From Pseudomonas crudilactis (GTDB taxonomy: Bacteria > Pseudomonadota > Gammaproteobacteria > Pseudomonadales > Pseudomonadaceae), in contig NZ_WXVV01000027.1 of the NCBI RefSeq assembly GCF_013433315.1, forward strand, positions 36,924-100,923: 64,000 bases of DNA, written 5' to 3'. Below the pieces are notes generated by a model. That model worked only from the letters and a program-made list of their open reading frames with translations, made no database searches and was not told where the DNA came from. The position numbers and the translations under genes are program-made. Each line of letters begins with the position of its first letter. Within the stretch, counting starts at the first letter, position 1. Shown here one piece after another: positions 54,966 to 64,000 of the stretch.

Positions 54966-57665
54966 ATGAAACTTACGCTCAAGGAATTTTTCGCAGGTTT
55001 TCTGCGGACCCGCCACATCGCCCGGCACTTCCGTCGCCTGGCGCTGCTGGAATCGATCAACGACACCACGGTCAGCCGTGAAGTCCCACCCACTCTGGCC
55101 AACACCCTGGTCGATGCCGCGCATTGCGACACCGCGGGTTTACTGTCGTCACTCGGCACGCATTCCGATGGCCTCACCGATTTCGAAGTCGATGCACTGC
55201 GTGCGCAGTACGGCCTCAACGAGGTCGAACACGAGCAGCCGCTGCCGTGGTGGACTCACCTGTGGCACTGCTACAAAAACCCGTTCAACCTGCTGCTGAC
55301 CCTGTTGGCGGTGATCTCGTGGCTGACTGAAGACCTCAAGGCCGCCGTGGTGATTTTCTCCATGGTGGTGCTGTCGACGCTGCTGCGCTTCTGGCAGGAA
55401 AGCAAATCCAACCAGGCCGCTGATGCACTGAAAGCCATGGTCAGCAACACCGCCACGGTAATGCGCCGTGACGCGCCGCGCAGCGAATTGCCGATCAAGC
55501 AACTGGTGCCGGGCGATCTCATCGTGCTCTCGGCCGGTGACATGATTCCGGCCGATTGCCGGGTGCTCAGCGCCAAGGACCTGTTCGTCAGCCAGGCGGC
55601 GATGACCGGTGAATCGATGCCGGTCGAGAAGTTTCCACGTCAGGCTGATCGCGATACGCGCAATCCGCTGGAGCTGGAAAACATCCTGTTCATGGGCACC
55701 AACGTCGTGTCCGGCACAGCGGTGGCGGTGATCCTGACCACCGGCAATAGCACCTATTTTGGTGCGCTGGCTCAGCGTGTCGGCGCGACTGATCGCGCAG
55801 TGACTTCGTTTCAGCAAGGCGTCAACAAAGTCAGCTGGCTGTTGATCCGCTTCATGTTCGTGATGGCGCCGCTGGTGCTGTTCATCAACGGGTTCACCAA
55901 GGGCGACTGGACTGAAGCACTGCTGTTCGCGCTGTCGATTGCCGTCGGCCTGACCCCGGAAATGCTGCCGATGATCGTCACCTCGACGCTGGCCAAAGGT
56001 GCGGTATTTCTGTCACGCAAAAAAGTCATCGTCAAACGTCTCGACGCGATCCAGAACTTCGGCGCCATGGACGTGCTGTGCACCGACAAGACCGGCACGC
56101 TGACTCAGGACAAGATCTTCCTGGCGCGCAATGTCGACGTCTGGGGTGAAGACTCCGATGACGTGCTGGAAATGGCTTACCTCAACAGCTACTACCAGAC
56201 CGGCCTGAAAAACCTGCTCGACGTCGCGGTGCTGGAACACGTGGAAGTCCACCGCGAACTGAAAGTCGGCACGGCATTTCGCAAGGTCGATGAGATCCCG
56301 TTCGACTTCAATCGTCGGCGCATGTCGGTGGTGGTCGAAGGGCGTGGCCAGCCACATCAACTGATCTGCAAAGGCGCGGTGGAAGAAGTCTTGGCGGTGT
56401 GCAGCCGCGTGCGTCACGGCGAGGTCGATGAAGCCTTGAGCGATGAATTGCTGACCAGGATTCGTCAGGTCACCGCAGCATTCAACGCTGAAGGCTTGCG
56501 CGTAGTGGCGGTAGCCGCTCGCTCGATGCCGGAAGGTCGCGAGATTTACAGCTTGGCCGATGAACAGGAACTGACGCTGATCGGTTACGTGGCGTTCCTC
56601 GATCCACCGAAGGAAAGCACCGCGCCGGCGCTCAAAGCCTTGGCCGAACATGGCGTAGCGGTGAAAGTGCTGACCGGTGACAACGAACTTGTGACCGCGA
56701 AGATCTGCCGCGAAGTGGGTCTCGCGCAACAAGGTCTGCTGCTGGGCAACGACGTCGAGCGCATGAGCGATGCCGAACTGGCGGTGGCCGTGGAGAAGAC
56801 CAATGTCTTCGCCAAACTGACGCCGTCGCACAAGGAACGCATCGTGCGCATCCTCAAAGGCAACGGCCATGTGGTCGGTTTCATGGGTGACGGCATCAAC
56901 GACGCACCCGCGCTGCGTACCGCCGACATCGGCATTTCCGTGGACAGCGCGGTGGACATCGCCAAGGAAGCGGCCGACATCATCCTCCTCGAAAAGAGTC
57001 TGATGGTATTGGAGGAGGGCGTGCTCGAAGGGCGTCGCACCTTCGCCAACATGCTCAAGTACATCAAGATGACCGCCAGTTCCAACTTCGGCAACGTGTT
57101 CTCGGTGCTGGTCGCCAGTGCGTTCATTCCGTTCCTGCCGATGCTGCCGATGCACCTGCTGGTGCAGAACCTGCTCTACGACATTTCGCAGATTGCGATT
57201 CCATTCGATAACGTCGATGAGGAAATGCTGAAGAAACCACAACGCTGGCAGCCGGGCGACGTCGGGCGCTTCATGCTGTTCTTCGGCCCGATCAGTTCGA
57301 TCTTTGACATCACCACGTTCGCCTTGATGTGGTACGTGTTTGACGCCAACACCCCGGATCACCAGACGCTGTTCCAGTCCGGCTGGTTCGTGGTCGGGCT
57401 ACTGACCCAGACGCTGATCGTGCACATGATCCGTACGCCGAAGATTCCGTTCCTGCAAAGCCGCGCCGCCATGCCGCTGCTGGTGATGACCGGAATCATC
57501 ATGGCGGTCGGCATCTTCCTGCCGATGGGGCCGCTGGCGCACTACTTCAAATTGCAGGCGCTGCCGTCGCTGTACTTCGTGTTCCTGCCGGTGATTCTGC
57601 TGGCGTACATGGCGCTGACCCAGGCAGTGAAAGGTTTCTACATCCGCCGCTTCGGCTGGCAATAA
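54966..57665 (+). CDS. mgtA: Magnesium-translocating P-type ATPase MgtA
   Basis: An 899-aa P-type ATPase (Mg2+ importer family). An N-terminal cation-ATPase domain is followed by an actuator with TGES, the phosphorylated Asp374 in CTDKTGTLTQD, the hinge MGDGINDAPAL, and C-terminal transmembrane helices. The ATG at 54966 follows AGGGG; the open frame begins earlier (54885) but that part is not conserved-looking. It probably forms a Mg2+ uptake pair with mgtC downstream, separated by a long inverted repeat. Confidence 0.92.
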   Translation: MKLTLKEFFAGFLRTRHIARHFRRLALLESINDTTVSREVPPTLANTLVDAAHCDTAGLLSSLGTHSDGLTDFEVDALRAQYGLNEVEHEQPLPWWTHLWHCYKNPFNLLLTLLAVISWLTEDLKAAVVIFSMVVLSTLLRFWQESKSNQAADALKAMVSNTATVMRRDAPRSELPIKQLVPGDLIVLSAGDMIPADCRVLSAKDLFVSQAAMTGESMPVEKFPRQADRDTRNPLELENILFMGTNVVSGTAVAVILTTGNSTYFGALAQRVGATDRAVTSFQQGVNKVSWLLIRFMFVMAPLVLFINGFTKGDWTEALLFALSIAVGLTPEMLPMIVTSTLAKGAVFLSRKKVIVKRLDAIQNFGAMDVLCTDKTGTLTQDKIFLARNVDVWGEDSDDVLEMAYLNSYYQTGLKNLLDVAVLEHVEVHRELKVGTAFRKVDEIPFDFNRRRMSVVVEGRGQPHQLICKGAVEEVLAVCSRVRHGEVDEALSDELLTRIRQVTAAFNAEGLRVVAVAARSMPEGREIYSLADEQELTLIGYVAFLDPPKESTAPALKALAEHGVAVKVLTGDNELVTAKICREVGLAQQGLLLGNDVERMSDAELAVAVEKTNVFAKLTPSHKERIVRILKGNGHVVGFMGDGINDAPALRTADIGISVDSAVDIAKEAADIILLEKSLMVLEEGVLEGRRTFANMLKYIKMTASSNFGNVFSVLVASAFIPFLPMLPMHLLVQNLLYDISQIAIPFDNVDEEMLKKPQRWQPGDVGRFMLFFGPISSIFDITTFALMWYVFDANTPDHQTLFQSGWFVVGLLTQTLIVHMIRTPKIPFLQSRAAMPLLVMTGIIMAVGIFLPMGPLAHYFKLQALPSLYFVFLPVILLAYMALTQAVKGFYIRRFGWQ

Positions 57666-57680
57666 CCGCAGGATTGCTCC

Positions 57681-57773
57681 CCCCTGTAGGAGCTGCCGCA
57701 GGCTGCGATCTTTTGATCTTGTCTTTTAAAAACAAAATCAAAAGATCGCAGCCTGCGGCAGCTCCTACAGGGG
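57681..57773. repeat. Long inverted repeat (second REP class) between mgtA and mgtC
   Basis: Two arms of about 36 bp (CCCCTGTAGGAGCTGCCGCA... and its inverse) flank a 20-nt AT-rich centre. This is the TGTAGGAGCTGCCGCAGGCT type common in Pseudomonas. It may attenuate read-through from mgtA to mgtC. Confidence 0.9.
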
Positions 57774-57799
57774 ATTTGGGTGTTTTCAAGGACAAGACT

Positions 57800-58516
57800 A
57801 TGCAAGCCATCAACAACCTCAACCTCGATTCGCTGCTCGACACCCTCGTCAGCCTCAGCGCTGCATTCATCCTCGGTGGCCTGATCGGCTTCGAGCGCCA
57901 GTACCGGCAACGCACCGCCGGCCTGCGCACCAACGTCCTGGTCGCCGTCGGCGCGGCGATTTTTGTCGACATGGCCAACCGTCTCGCCGGTGCTGAAGGC
58001 GCGGTGCGCGTGGTTGCCTACGTGGTCTCCGGCATCGGCTTTCTTGGCGCCGGCGTGATCATGCGAGAAGAAGGCAACGTACGTGGCCTCAATACCGCCG
58101 CGACTCTGTGGACCTCCGCCGCAGTCGGCGCTTGCGCGGGGGCTGATCTGCTCGCCGAAGCCGTGCTCGGCACACTGTTCATTCTGGCCGCCAACACCTT
58201 GCTGCGGCCGATCGTCAACAACATCAACCGTCAGCCTTTGGATGTGGTCTCGGCGGAAGTCACCAACATTGTCTACGTCATCGCTCGACGCTCACAGCAA
58301 ACCGCCGTGTTCGCTTTGCTCGAAGCCGAGCTTGAGCGCAGCAATTACCCGGCCAGTGATGTCGACGTCCATGCCTTCGGTGCCGATGAAATCGAGATCG
58401 AAGCCACCCTGGCGACCACTTCGGTGGATGGTGATGAACTGGATGCTCTGGTGGCACGGATCTCGACGTCGGCGCTGGTGGTGCAGGCGTTCTGGAGTCC
58501 GAGTACCACCGAATGA
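57800..58516 (+). CDS. mgtC: MgtC/SapB family membrane protein
   Basis: A 238-aa protein. About five transmembrane segments carry the family blocks GGLIGFERQYRQRTAGLRTN and VSGIGFLGAGVIMREEG. A soluble C-terminal ACT-like domain (about 150-238) follows. The start at 57800 (Met-Gln-Ala-Ile) lies just after the inverted repeat, with AAGGAC upstream. MgtC proteins aid survival in low Mg2+ and modulate the F-ATPase or phosphate uptake; the exact role here is inferred from the mgtA neighbour. Confidence 0.9.
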   Translation: MQAINNLNLDSLLDTLVSLSAAFILGGLIGFERQYRQRTAGLRTNVLVAVGAAIFVDMANRLAGAEGAVRVVAYVVSGIGFLGAGVIMREEGNVRGLNTAATLWTSAAVGACAGADLLAEAVLGTLFILAANTLLRPIVNNINRQPLDVVSAEVTNIVYVIARRSQQTAVFALLEAELERSNYPASDVDVHAFGADEIEIEATLATTSVDGDELDALVARISTSALVVQAFWSPSTTE

Positions 58517-58636
58517 GTGGCAACCGTGCTGACGCGCAGGCGAAGGGCCAATTTTTTCGGAAAAGTCCTACAGAAGCCGCCGATCAGGTTGCGTAGTCTT
58601 GCCGCACCCGAAAACCTGGCTGCCAAGAGATTGAGC

Positions 58637-59059
58637 ATGATCAATAAAGCCCTGCGTATCCTCATCGCCGACACGCAACACTTTTACCGGATGAAAATCG
58701 AGCGGTTGTTCAACGAGCTCGATTACTACCGTGTTGCACCAGTGCAGAGCCTCGCCGAGCTGTTGACACTGGTGGACTACGGTTGCGAACCGTTCGATGT
58801 GGTAGTCATCAACGCCGAACTGGCGGGCGGCGCGCTGGATCTGCCGGAATTCCTGCTCGATAACCCGCAGGTGCGTCATGCGTTGGTCTACAAAGTGCCG
58901 TCGAAAACGATACAGATGGCCGAGGGCTTTGCCCAGGGCAACCTGCAGATCAGTCATGCGGCATTGCCCAATGCACAGGCGATCATGCATTTGATGGCGT
59001 GGGTCGACGGACCTCGGTCGGAGCAGGATGAGGCGGTGCGGCGTCTGGCTTATGCATAG
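58637..59059 (+). CDS. Stand-alone degenerate receiver (pseudo-receiver) protein
   Basis: A 140-aa CheY-like fold: RILIADTQHFYR at the N-terminus, a hydrophobic strand FDVVVINAEL, and a late Lys in YKVPSK. The phosphorylated Asp is replaced by Asn59 (VVVINAE), and only one acidic residue (Asp12) remains of the usual pair. It should therefore not be phosphorylated in the normal way. It has no output domain. It lies directly before the BvgAS-type genes and probably works with them; this is inference from position. The start at 58637 is chosen over the open frame from 58517, whose first 40 residues are basic and unrelated. Confidence 0.75.
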   Translation: MINKALRILIADTQHFYRMKIERLFNELDYYRVAPVQSLAELLTLVDYGCEPFDVVVINAELAGGALDLPEFLLDNPQVRHALVYKVPSKTIQMAEGFAQGNLQISHAALPNAQAIMHLMAWVDGPRSEQDEAVRRLAYA

Positions 59060-59074
59060 AAAGACACTGGGCGC

Positions 59075-59094
59075 AACTGTCAGGTCTGACAGGT
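59075..59094. promoter_or_regulatory. Second copy of the lux-box-like palindrome
   Basis: AACTGTCAGGTCTGACAGGT, 19 of 20 bases identical to the site at 149-168. It is 15 nt after the pseudo-receiver stop and 100 nt before the response regulator, so it probably controls the latter. Confidence 0.6.
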
Positions 59095-59193
59095 GATTCA
59101 CTTCCCGTTACGTGTAACAGTCCCAGCGCAGCCACTGAGTCCGCGTGAGCCTGTGCCAGTGGTCCGTCGTCAGATTTTGCACCGGGAGTGGAC

Positions 59194-59820
59194 ATGAGGT
59201 CAGCGCTGATCGTCGAGGATCATCCGGTGGTGCGCGCCGCCGTTAAAATCGTGTTGCAGGCCGAAAGCTTCAAACAGATACATGAGGTTTCCACTGGCGA
59301 GCAAGTGCTGGAAATGATCCGTGAGCACTCGCCACAGCTGGTGGTGCTGGATCTCAATTTACCGGGGCTCAGTGGCCTGGATGTGATCGTGCGCATCAAA
59401 GCCAACTTCCCGGCCTGCCGAATACTGGTGTTCTCACTGCATGCGCCGGAGATCTATCAGGAACGCTGCCTGCGCGCCGGAGCCATGGCTTATGTGACCA
59501 AAAGCAATCAACTGCAGCAGCTGCACAAGGCGATCCAGGCGCTGATGGCGGGCTACAGCTATTTCAGCGCGCTGCCTGAAAGCACCAGTACTTTGAACGC
59601 TATCCAGCTATCGGAAAAGCAGATGATCGATCAGCTTTCCGATCGTGAGCTGGCCATTTTGCTGCAACTGGCACAAGGCAAAGCCAACAAGACCATTGCC
59701 CAGGACATGCACCTGAGCCACAAAACCGTCAGCACCTACAAGACCCGCCTGATGATCAAGCTGGGAATTTTGTCACTGGTGATGCTACGCGAATTTGCCC
59801 AACGTAACAGTTTGATTTGA
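59194..59820 (+). CDS. BvgA/EvgA-type response regulator (REC-LuxR HTH)
   Basis: A 208-aa two-domain regulator: a receiver with EDHP and phosphorylated Asp53 (LVVLDLNLPGLSG), and a C-terminal LuxR/FixJ helix-turn-helix (LSDRELAILLQLAQGKANK... SHKTVSTYKTRLM). The ATG at 59194 has GGGAG 5 nt upstream; a GTG at 59188 is inside that site. It is followed 9 nt later by its sensor kinase. Regulatory targets are unknown; the palindromes at 149 and 59075 are candidates. Confidence 0.88.
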   Translation: MRSALIVEDHPVVRAAVKIVLQAESFKQIHEVSTGEQVLEMIREHSPQLVVLDLNLPGLSGLDVIVRIKANFPACRILVFSLHAPEIYQERCLRAGAMAYVTKSNQLQQLHKAIQALMAGYSYFSALPESTSTLNAIQLSEKQMIDQLSDRELAILLQLAQGKANKTIAQDMHLSHKTVSTYKTRLMIKLGILSLVMLREFAQRNSLI

Positions 59821-59829
59821 GGATCGGCC

Positions 59830-62800
59830 ATGGAGCTGCGTCGGGTCGTTTTCGCGCTGTTGATGACCCTCGGCGCATCGGCAGGAGCAAACGACGCGCC
59901 AGTGATGCTGGAAGTGCTGAGCCGGACCCGCCCGGAAAATATCCAGATACGACTGGATGAACAGGATCGTCAATGGCTGCAGGAGCACCCACTCTTGCGC
60001 GTCGGTATTTCAGGGCCCGACTATCCGCCGTTCGAGGTGACGCGCAATCGGCATGAGCTGGAAGGGCTGACGGCTGACTACGCGGATCTGATCGCGCAAT
60101 TGCTCAACGTACGGATACAGATACAGCGCTACGCCAACCGGGATGCGGCCATGGCCGCGCTCAAACACGGTGAAGTGGAGCTGCTGGGCACTTCGAACAG
60201 TTTCGAGCTTGCTGATCCTGCGTTCATTTTGTCCCGGGCCTACGCCGAAGATCAGCCGATGCTGGTGACCCGACTCGAAGAAACCTTGCCGGTGGATCTT
60301 GCGGGCAAGCGCGTGGCCATGGTCGAGGATTATCTGCCGTTGGCGAGTGTGCAGGCGTTCTATCCCGAAGCGAACGTGCAGCGCTACCCATCGGCGATGG
60401 ATGCACTCGGCGCCGTGGCGTTTGGCACAGATGACGTTTACCTGGGCGACTTCATCAGCGCCAACTACTTGATCAACACCAATTATCGTAACGATCTGCA
60501 GTTGACCGGGCCGGCCGGGCTCGACGCCAATCCGTTCGGTTTTGCGCTGCTGCGTAGCCAGGTGCGCCTCAAGCGTATCGTTGACAAGGCGTTGGCAGCC
60601 ATCCCCATGGAGCATCGGCAGCGCATCGAACAGCGCTGGAGTGCCGGCCTCGCCGAGATGGCGGAACAATCACGGGTGCAACTCAGTGCCGTCGAGCGGC
60701 AATGGCGAGATCAGCATCCAGTGATACGGGTCGGCGGCATTGAAGACTTCGCTCCTCTGACGTTCTTTGACGCGGATGGCCGTTTCAGCGGGCTTTCAGC
60801 GCAACTGCTGGCCTTGATCAGCCAGCGTAGCGGGTTGAATTTCGAGATTGTCCGAGGGAACTCGCTGGATCGTCAGATCGAGCAATTGAAGGCCGGGGAA
60901 CTGGATCTGTTGCCCGTGGTAACGCCCAGCAGTGAGCGCGAAAACGAACTGCAATTTACCCGTGCCTATCTGAATAATCCGTTTGTGCTGGTCAGTGCGG
61001 CAACGACGCAGGGTGTGCGCAGTCTCGACGATCTGCAGGGCAAGCGCTTGGCGATTTATCGCGGCCATCCATTGCGTGGTTATCTGCAGGAACGCGTCGC
61101 GCGCTTACGCATTGTCGACGTCAGAAGTCCCGCCGAGGGCATGGAAATGATTGCCAAGGGGCAGGTCGACGCCACGGTCAGCTCTTTGCTGGTCGCGCGC
61201 TTTCTGATCTCGCGTCATTACCGTGATCGTCTGCGCATCGCCAGTACCATCGGCGACCAACCGGCCCGTATCGCGCTGGCCACTGCGCCGCAAGCATCGA
61301 CGTTGCATTCGATCCTGAACAAGGCGCTGTTGAGCATCGCCCCGCAACAGATGGACGAACTGGTCGAACGCTGGAGCCATGACGTGGTGGTGGATGACAG
61401 CTATTGGTTGCGGCATCGCCGTGAGATTGTCTTTGGTTTTGCCGGTGCGGCAGGCTTGCTGATACTGGCGCTGGCGTGGATCGGTTTTCAGCGCTGGCAG
61501 ATCCGCCAGCGTCAGCAGTGGTTACGGCAATTGCAGCAAGCCAAGGACGCAGCGGACGATGCCAACCGGGCCAAGACCACGTTTCTGGCAACCATGAGCC
61601 ATGAAATTCGTACCCCGATGAATGCCCTGATCGGCATGCTCGAGCTGGCCTTGAAACGGGCAGAGGAAGGCGTGACCGATCGATTGGCGATTCAGGTAGC
61701 CTCCAACGCCGGCCAACAGTTGTTGGCATTGATCGGTGACATTCTCGACATCGCGCGTATCGAGACTGGCCATTTGTCCCTGGCTCCCGAACGGGCCAAT
61801 CTACGTGAGCTGGTGGTGTCGGTGTGTCGGGTGTTCGAGGGGCTGGCACGGCAGAAACGCTTGCTGTGGCACATCGAACTGGATGCCCATAGCGACGTCG
61901 ACGTATTGATTGATCCGACGCGCTTCAAGCAGGTGCTGTCAAACCTGCTGAGCAACGCGATCAAGTTCACCGAAGAAGGCGAAGTGAGTCTGTGGCTGGT
62001 TGTGACGCCAACGTCAGCCGAGCGACTGGCGGTGAAAGTGCTCATCGAAGACAGCGGGATCGGGATCAGCAATGAGGACCGGCAACGGCTGTTCAGTCCG
62101 TTCGTGCAGGCGAGCAATAACGTTCGATCGGCGCGCAGCGGTTCCGGTCTGGGCCTGGTGATCAGTCGCAGCCTGTGCGAAATGATGGGCGGCGAATTGC
62201 GGCTCGACAGTGAACCAGGTCTCGGGACTCGGGTTGAAATCAGACTCCAGATGCCTCTGCTGCAGGCGTTGTCACACGTTCCGACCTCCCCGCAAGTACT
62301 GGAGGCGGTTGGGCATTCACTCAGTGTTCTGGTGGTGGACGATCATCCGGTCAATCGTTTGTTGTTGTGCTGGCAGTTGAGTGAACTGGGGCATCGCACG
62401 GTTGACACCGAGGACGGTCATGCCGGGCTGGAGCGGTGGCGGGCACAGGCGTTCGATGTGGTGATCACCGACTGCAACATGCCGCGGCGTAACGGCTACG
62501 CGCTCGCGCGGGCCATTCGTGATGAGGAAGCGCAGCGCGCTCGGGCACCTTGCCTGATCCTCGGGTTTACCGCCAACGCGCAAGTGGAGGAAAAGCTTCG
62601 CTGCCTCGATGCCGGTATGGATGAGTGTCTGTTCAAACCGATTCGCTTGCACGATCTGCAGCAGGCCTTGAAGGGGGCCAGCCATTGTGACAGTGAAGTT
62701 CAGTCGGTCGAGGAGGTCGCCCTGAAGGAGCTCGATCTGAGTACGCTGGAGCAGATGGCTGGCAATGACCATTCGATGATCCGACGCCTGCGTGAAGAAG

Positions 62801-63048
62801 TATTGAGCAGCCTGCACAACGATCTGCAACAGCTCGACCAGATGAGCCATGAACACGACCGCTCCGGGCTGCGCGAGTTGGCCCATCACATCAAGGGGGG
62901 CGCGCAAATGGTCGGCGCGGCGCGGCTGGTGTCCGCGTGCACGGATCTGGAAGAGGCTTGCCGTGCGGCCGAAGCCGTGGCGGTCGTCATGGCGATCAAG
63001 ACGTTGCGCGATGCCATGCACGGCCTCGCGCAACGTCTTGAGACTTAA
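59830..63048 (+). CDS. BvgS/EvgS-type hybrid sensor kinase
   Basis: A 1072-aa unorthodox kinase. Signal peptide (about 1-21), then two periplasmic solute-binding (Venus-flytrap) domains (about 50-270 and 290-520), and one transmembrane helix (about 533-555). HisKA follows with His591 in MSHEIRTPMNALIGML, then HATPase (SGIGIS, GSGLGLVISR). The receiver has Asp881 in ITDCNMPRRNG, and the Hpt domain has His1019 in LAHHIKGGAQ. This is the His-Asp-His relay that feeds the upstream response regulator. The ligand is unknown. Confidence 0.9.
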   Translation: MELRRVVFALLMTLGASAGANDAPVMLEVLSRTRPENIQIRLDEQDRQWLQEHPLLRVGISGPDYPPFEVTRNRHELEGLTADYADLIAQLLNVRIQIQRYANRDAAMAALKHGEVELLGTSNSFELADPAFILSRAYAEDQPMLVTRLEETLPVDLAGKRVAMVEDYLPLASVQAFYPEANVQRYPSAMDALGAVAFGTDDVYLGDFISANYLINTNYRNDLQLTGPAGLDANPFGFALLRSQVRLKRIVDKALAAIPMEHRQRIEQRWSAGLAEMAEQSRVQLSAVERQWRDQHPVIRVGGIEDFAPLTFFDADGRFSGLSAQLLALISQRSGLNFEIVRGNSLDRQIEQLKAGELDLLPVVTPSSERENELQFTRAYLNNPFVLVSAATTQGVRSLDDLQGKRLAIYRGHPLRGYLQERVARLRIVDVRSPAEGMEMIAKGQVDATVSSLLVARFLISRHYRDRLRIASTIGDQPARIALATAPQASTLHSILNKALLSIAPQQMDELVERWSHDVVVDDSYWLRHRREIVFGFAGAAGLLILALAWIGFQRWQIRQRQQWLRQLQQAKDAADDANRAKTTFLATMSHEIRTPMNALIGMLELALKRAEEGVTDRLAIQVASNAGQQLLALIGDILDIARIETGHLSLAPERANLRELVVSVCRVFEGLARQKRLLWHIELDAHSDVDVLIDPTRFKQVLSNLLSNAIKFTEEGEVSLWLVVTPTSAERLAVKVLIEDSGIGISNEDRQRLFSPFVQASNNVRSARSGSGLGLVISRSLCEMMGGELRLDSEPGLGTRVEIRLQMPLLQALSHVPTSPQVLEAVGHSLSVLVVDDHPVNRLLLCWQLSELGHRTVDTEDGHAGLERWRAQAFDVVITDCNMPRRNGYALARAIRDEEAQRARAPCLILGFTANAQVEEKLRCLDAGMDECLFKPIRLHDLQQALKGASHCDSEVQSVEEVALKELDLSTLEQMAGNDHSMIRRLREEVLSSLHNDLQQLDQMSHEHDRSGLRELAHHIKGGAQMVGAARLVSACTDLEEACRAAEAVAVVMAIKTLRDAMHGLAQRLET

Positions 63049-63052
63049 CGGT

Positions 63053-63856
63053 TCAATCCCACTGTGGCGCAATGCCTGTTGGACTGGTCAGGCGATAGCC
63101 GCGATCAAGCGTGGCGATGTGCATCATGTCGGTATCGCTCAGCGTGAGTGCGGTGGCGCCGAGGTTGCTGAGCAGGTTGGCGCGCTTGGTCGATGACGGA
63201 ATAACCGCATAACCCGATTGCATCGCCCAGGCAAGAGTGACTTGCGCCGGGGTGGCCTGCAGGCGCTCGGCTATCTGCTGGATCAGCGGGTCCTTGAGTA
63301 CTTCGCCGTAAGCGAGGGTCATGTATGAGGTGACGTGAATGCCCTGGCTGTGGGCGAACTCGACCACTTGGCGGTTTTGCAGGTACGGATGCAGTTCGAT
63401 CTGATGGGTCGCGATGTTTTCGGCGCCGACGGCTGCAATGGCCTGTTTCATCAGGTCGATGGTGAAGTTCGAAACGCCGATCTGCCGGGTCAGGCCCAGA
63501 CGCTTGGCTTCCAGCAATGCGCCCATGAATTCTTCGACGGGCACTTGGTCGTCCGGCGATGGCCAGTGGATGAGCGTCAGGTCGAGGTAGTCGGTCTGCA
63601 GCTTCTCCAGGCTCTCTTTGAGACTGGCGATCAGACGCTCCCTGGCGAAGTTGGCAATCCAGATCTTGCTGGTGATGAACAGCTCATCGCGCGGGATACC
63701 GCTGGCCGCAATGGCCACACCGACATCGGCTTCGTTTTCGTAGATCTGCGCGGTGTCGATGACCCGGTAGCCGAGTTCCAGGGCGGTGTTCACCGAATCG
63801 ATGACCACCTGGCCTTGCAGACGAAATGTACCAAGACCGAAAGCGGGAACAGACAT
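63053..63856 (-). CDS. Aldo/keto reductase (DkgB-like)
   Basis: A 267-aa TIM-barrel NADPH oxidoreductase: GYRVIDTAQIYENEADVG (Asp and Tyr of the tetrad), the Lys in LFITSKIW, and the His in LTLIHWPSPDDQ. GVSNF and the IPSSTK cofactor block are also present. The ATG is preceded by TGGAG. It resembles 2,5-diketo-gluconate reductase B. It converges on the sensor kinase gene (4 nt between stops), so it is not in that operon. No link to pyoverdine is seen. Confidence 0.85.
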   Translation of the reverse strand: MSVPAFGLGTFRLQGQVVIDSVNTALELGYRVIDTAQIYENEADVGVAIAASGIPRDELFITSKIWIANFARERLIASLKESLEKLQTDYLDLTLIHWPSPDDQVPVEEFMGALLEAKRLGLTRQIGVSNFTIDLMKQAIAAVGAENIATHQIELHPYLQNRQVVEFAHSQGIHVTSYMTLAYGEVLKDPLIQQIAERLQATPAQVTLAWAMQSGYAVIPSSTKRANLLSNLGATALTLSDTDMMHIATLDRGYRLTSPTGIAPQWD

Positions 63857-64000
63857 GAAAGACTCCAGGGGTTGCAGTGGGAATGGCCAGGAGTATCCGC
63901 ATCCGGATGGTTGAGAAAAACCGCTGACGGGACAAAGCACTGTTGATCAGAAGTCATGAATCATTTCCAGGATTTGTATTGTCCGGGCTGGCCTCTTCGC

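Noticed and set aside
63956..64000. A possible gene start at the right edge (Met-Asn-His-Phe-Gln)
   Set aside because: Fifteen codons with a weak ribosome site are too little to support a gene.
1..64000. CRISPR arrays, tRNA/rRNA genes, insertion sequences or prophage genes
   Set aside because: None was seen. The repeats present are REP/REPIN elements and the NRPS module repeats.

Overview
The window is chromosomal DNA of a fluorescent Pseudomonas, most likely of the P. fluorescens group. It carries most of a pyoverdine (siderophore) locus, it has several REP/REPIN elements of the GTGGGAGCGAGC type, and its GC-rich coding style fits. Pyoverdine genes run from about 1.6 to 54.4 kb. They are flanked on the left by an MFS transporter and on the right by Mg2+ transport genes (mgtA, mgtC), a BvgAS/EvgAS-type phosphorelay and an aldo/keto reductase.

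Layout. (a) 0-1.5 kb: the very start of a divergent gene, a lux-box-like palindrome and an MFS transporter. (b) 1.6-3.6 kb: an SCP2-JmjC (cupin_8) protein divergent from the thioesterase pvdG; each has a PvdS-type promoter motif. (c) 3.8-32.9 kb: a coupled operon of three NRPS genes (4106, 4508 and 1076 aa). (d) 33.2-35.7 kb: the ferripyoverdine receptor gene fpvA. (e) 35.9-45.6 kb, minus strand: the terminal NRPS (C-A-T-TE), pvdE, pvdO, pvdN and pvdM. (f) 45.8-54.4 kb: pvdP (+), pvdR-pvdT-opmQ (-), fpvI (+) and pvdA (+). (g) 55-63.9 kb: mgtA, mgtC, a degenerate receiver protein, a response regulator, a hybrid sensor kinase and an aldo/keto reductase.

How it works together. PvdA hydroxylates ornithine. 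The acylated chromophore precursor is made by PvdL, which is not in this window, and is extended by the four NRPSs here. Reading the specificity pockets by eye gives D-Ser, D-basic residue (OHOrn or Lys), Ala-like, Gly, D-(allo)Thr, Ala-like, beta-OH-Asp, then a second basic residue. The beta-hydroxy-Asp step is split across two proteins: the condensation and hydroxylase domains end NRPS2, and a degenerate C ('interface') domain plus A(Asp)-T form NRPS3. PvdE exports the acylated precursor to the periplasm. PvdP, PvdO, PvdN and PvdM mature it there. PvdRT-OpmQ is the efflux pump, and FpvA/FpvI handle uptake and signalling.

Iron-starvation (PvdS) boxes of the form TAAAT-N16-CGT can be read upstream of the SCP2-JmjC gene, pvdE, pvdM, pvdP, pvdR and pvdA. 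Weaker versions precede pvdG and NRPS1. Not in the window: pvdL, pvdS, pvdH, pvdQ, an MbtH gene, fpvR and any hydroxyornithine acyl/formyltransferase (pvdF type).

The most unusual points are the split hydroxylase module, the terminal NRPS inverted relative to the others, the uncharacterised SCP2-JmjC protein with a perfect PvdS motif, and near-identical 20-bp palindromes at the two ends of the window.
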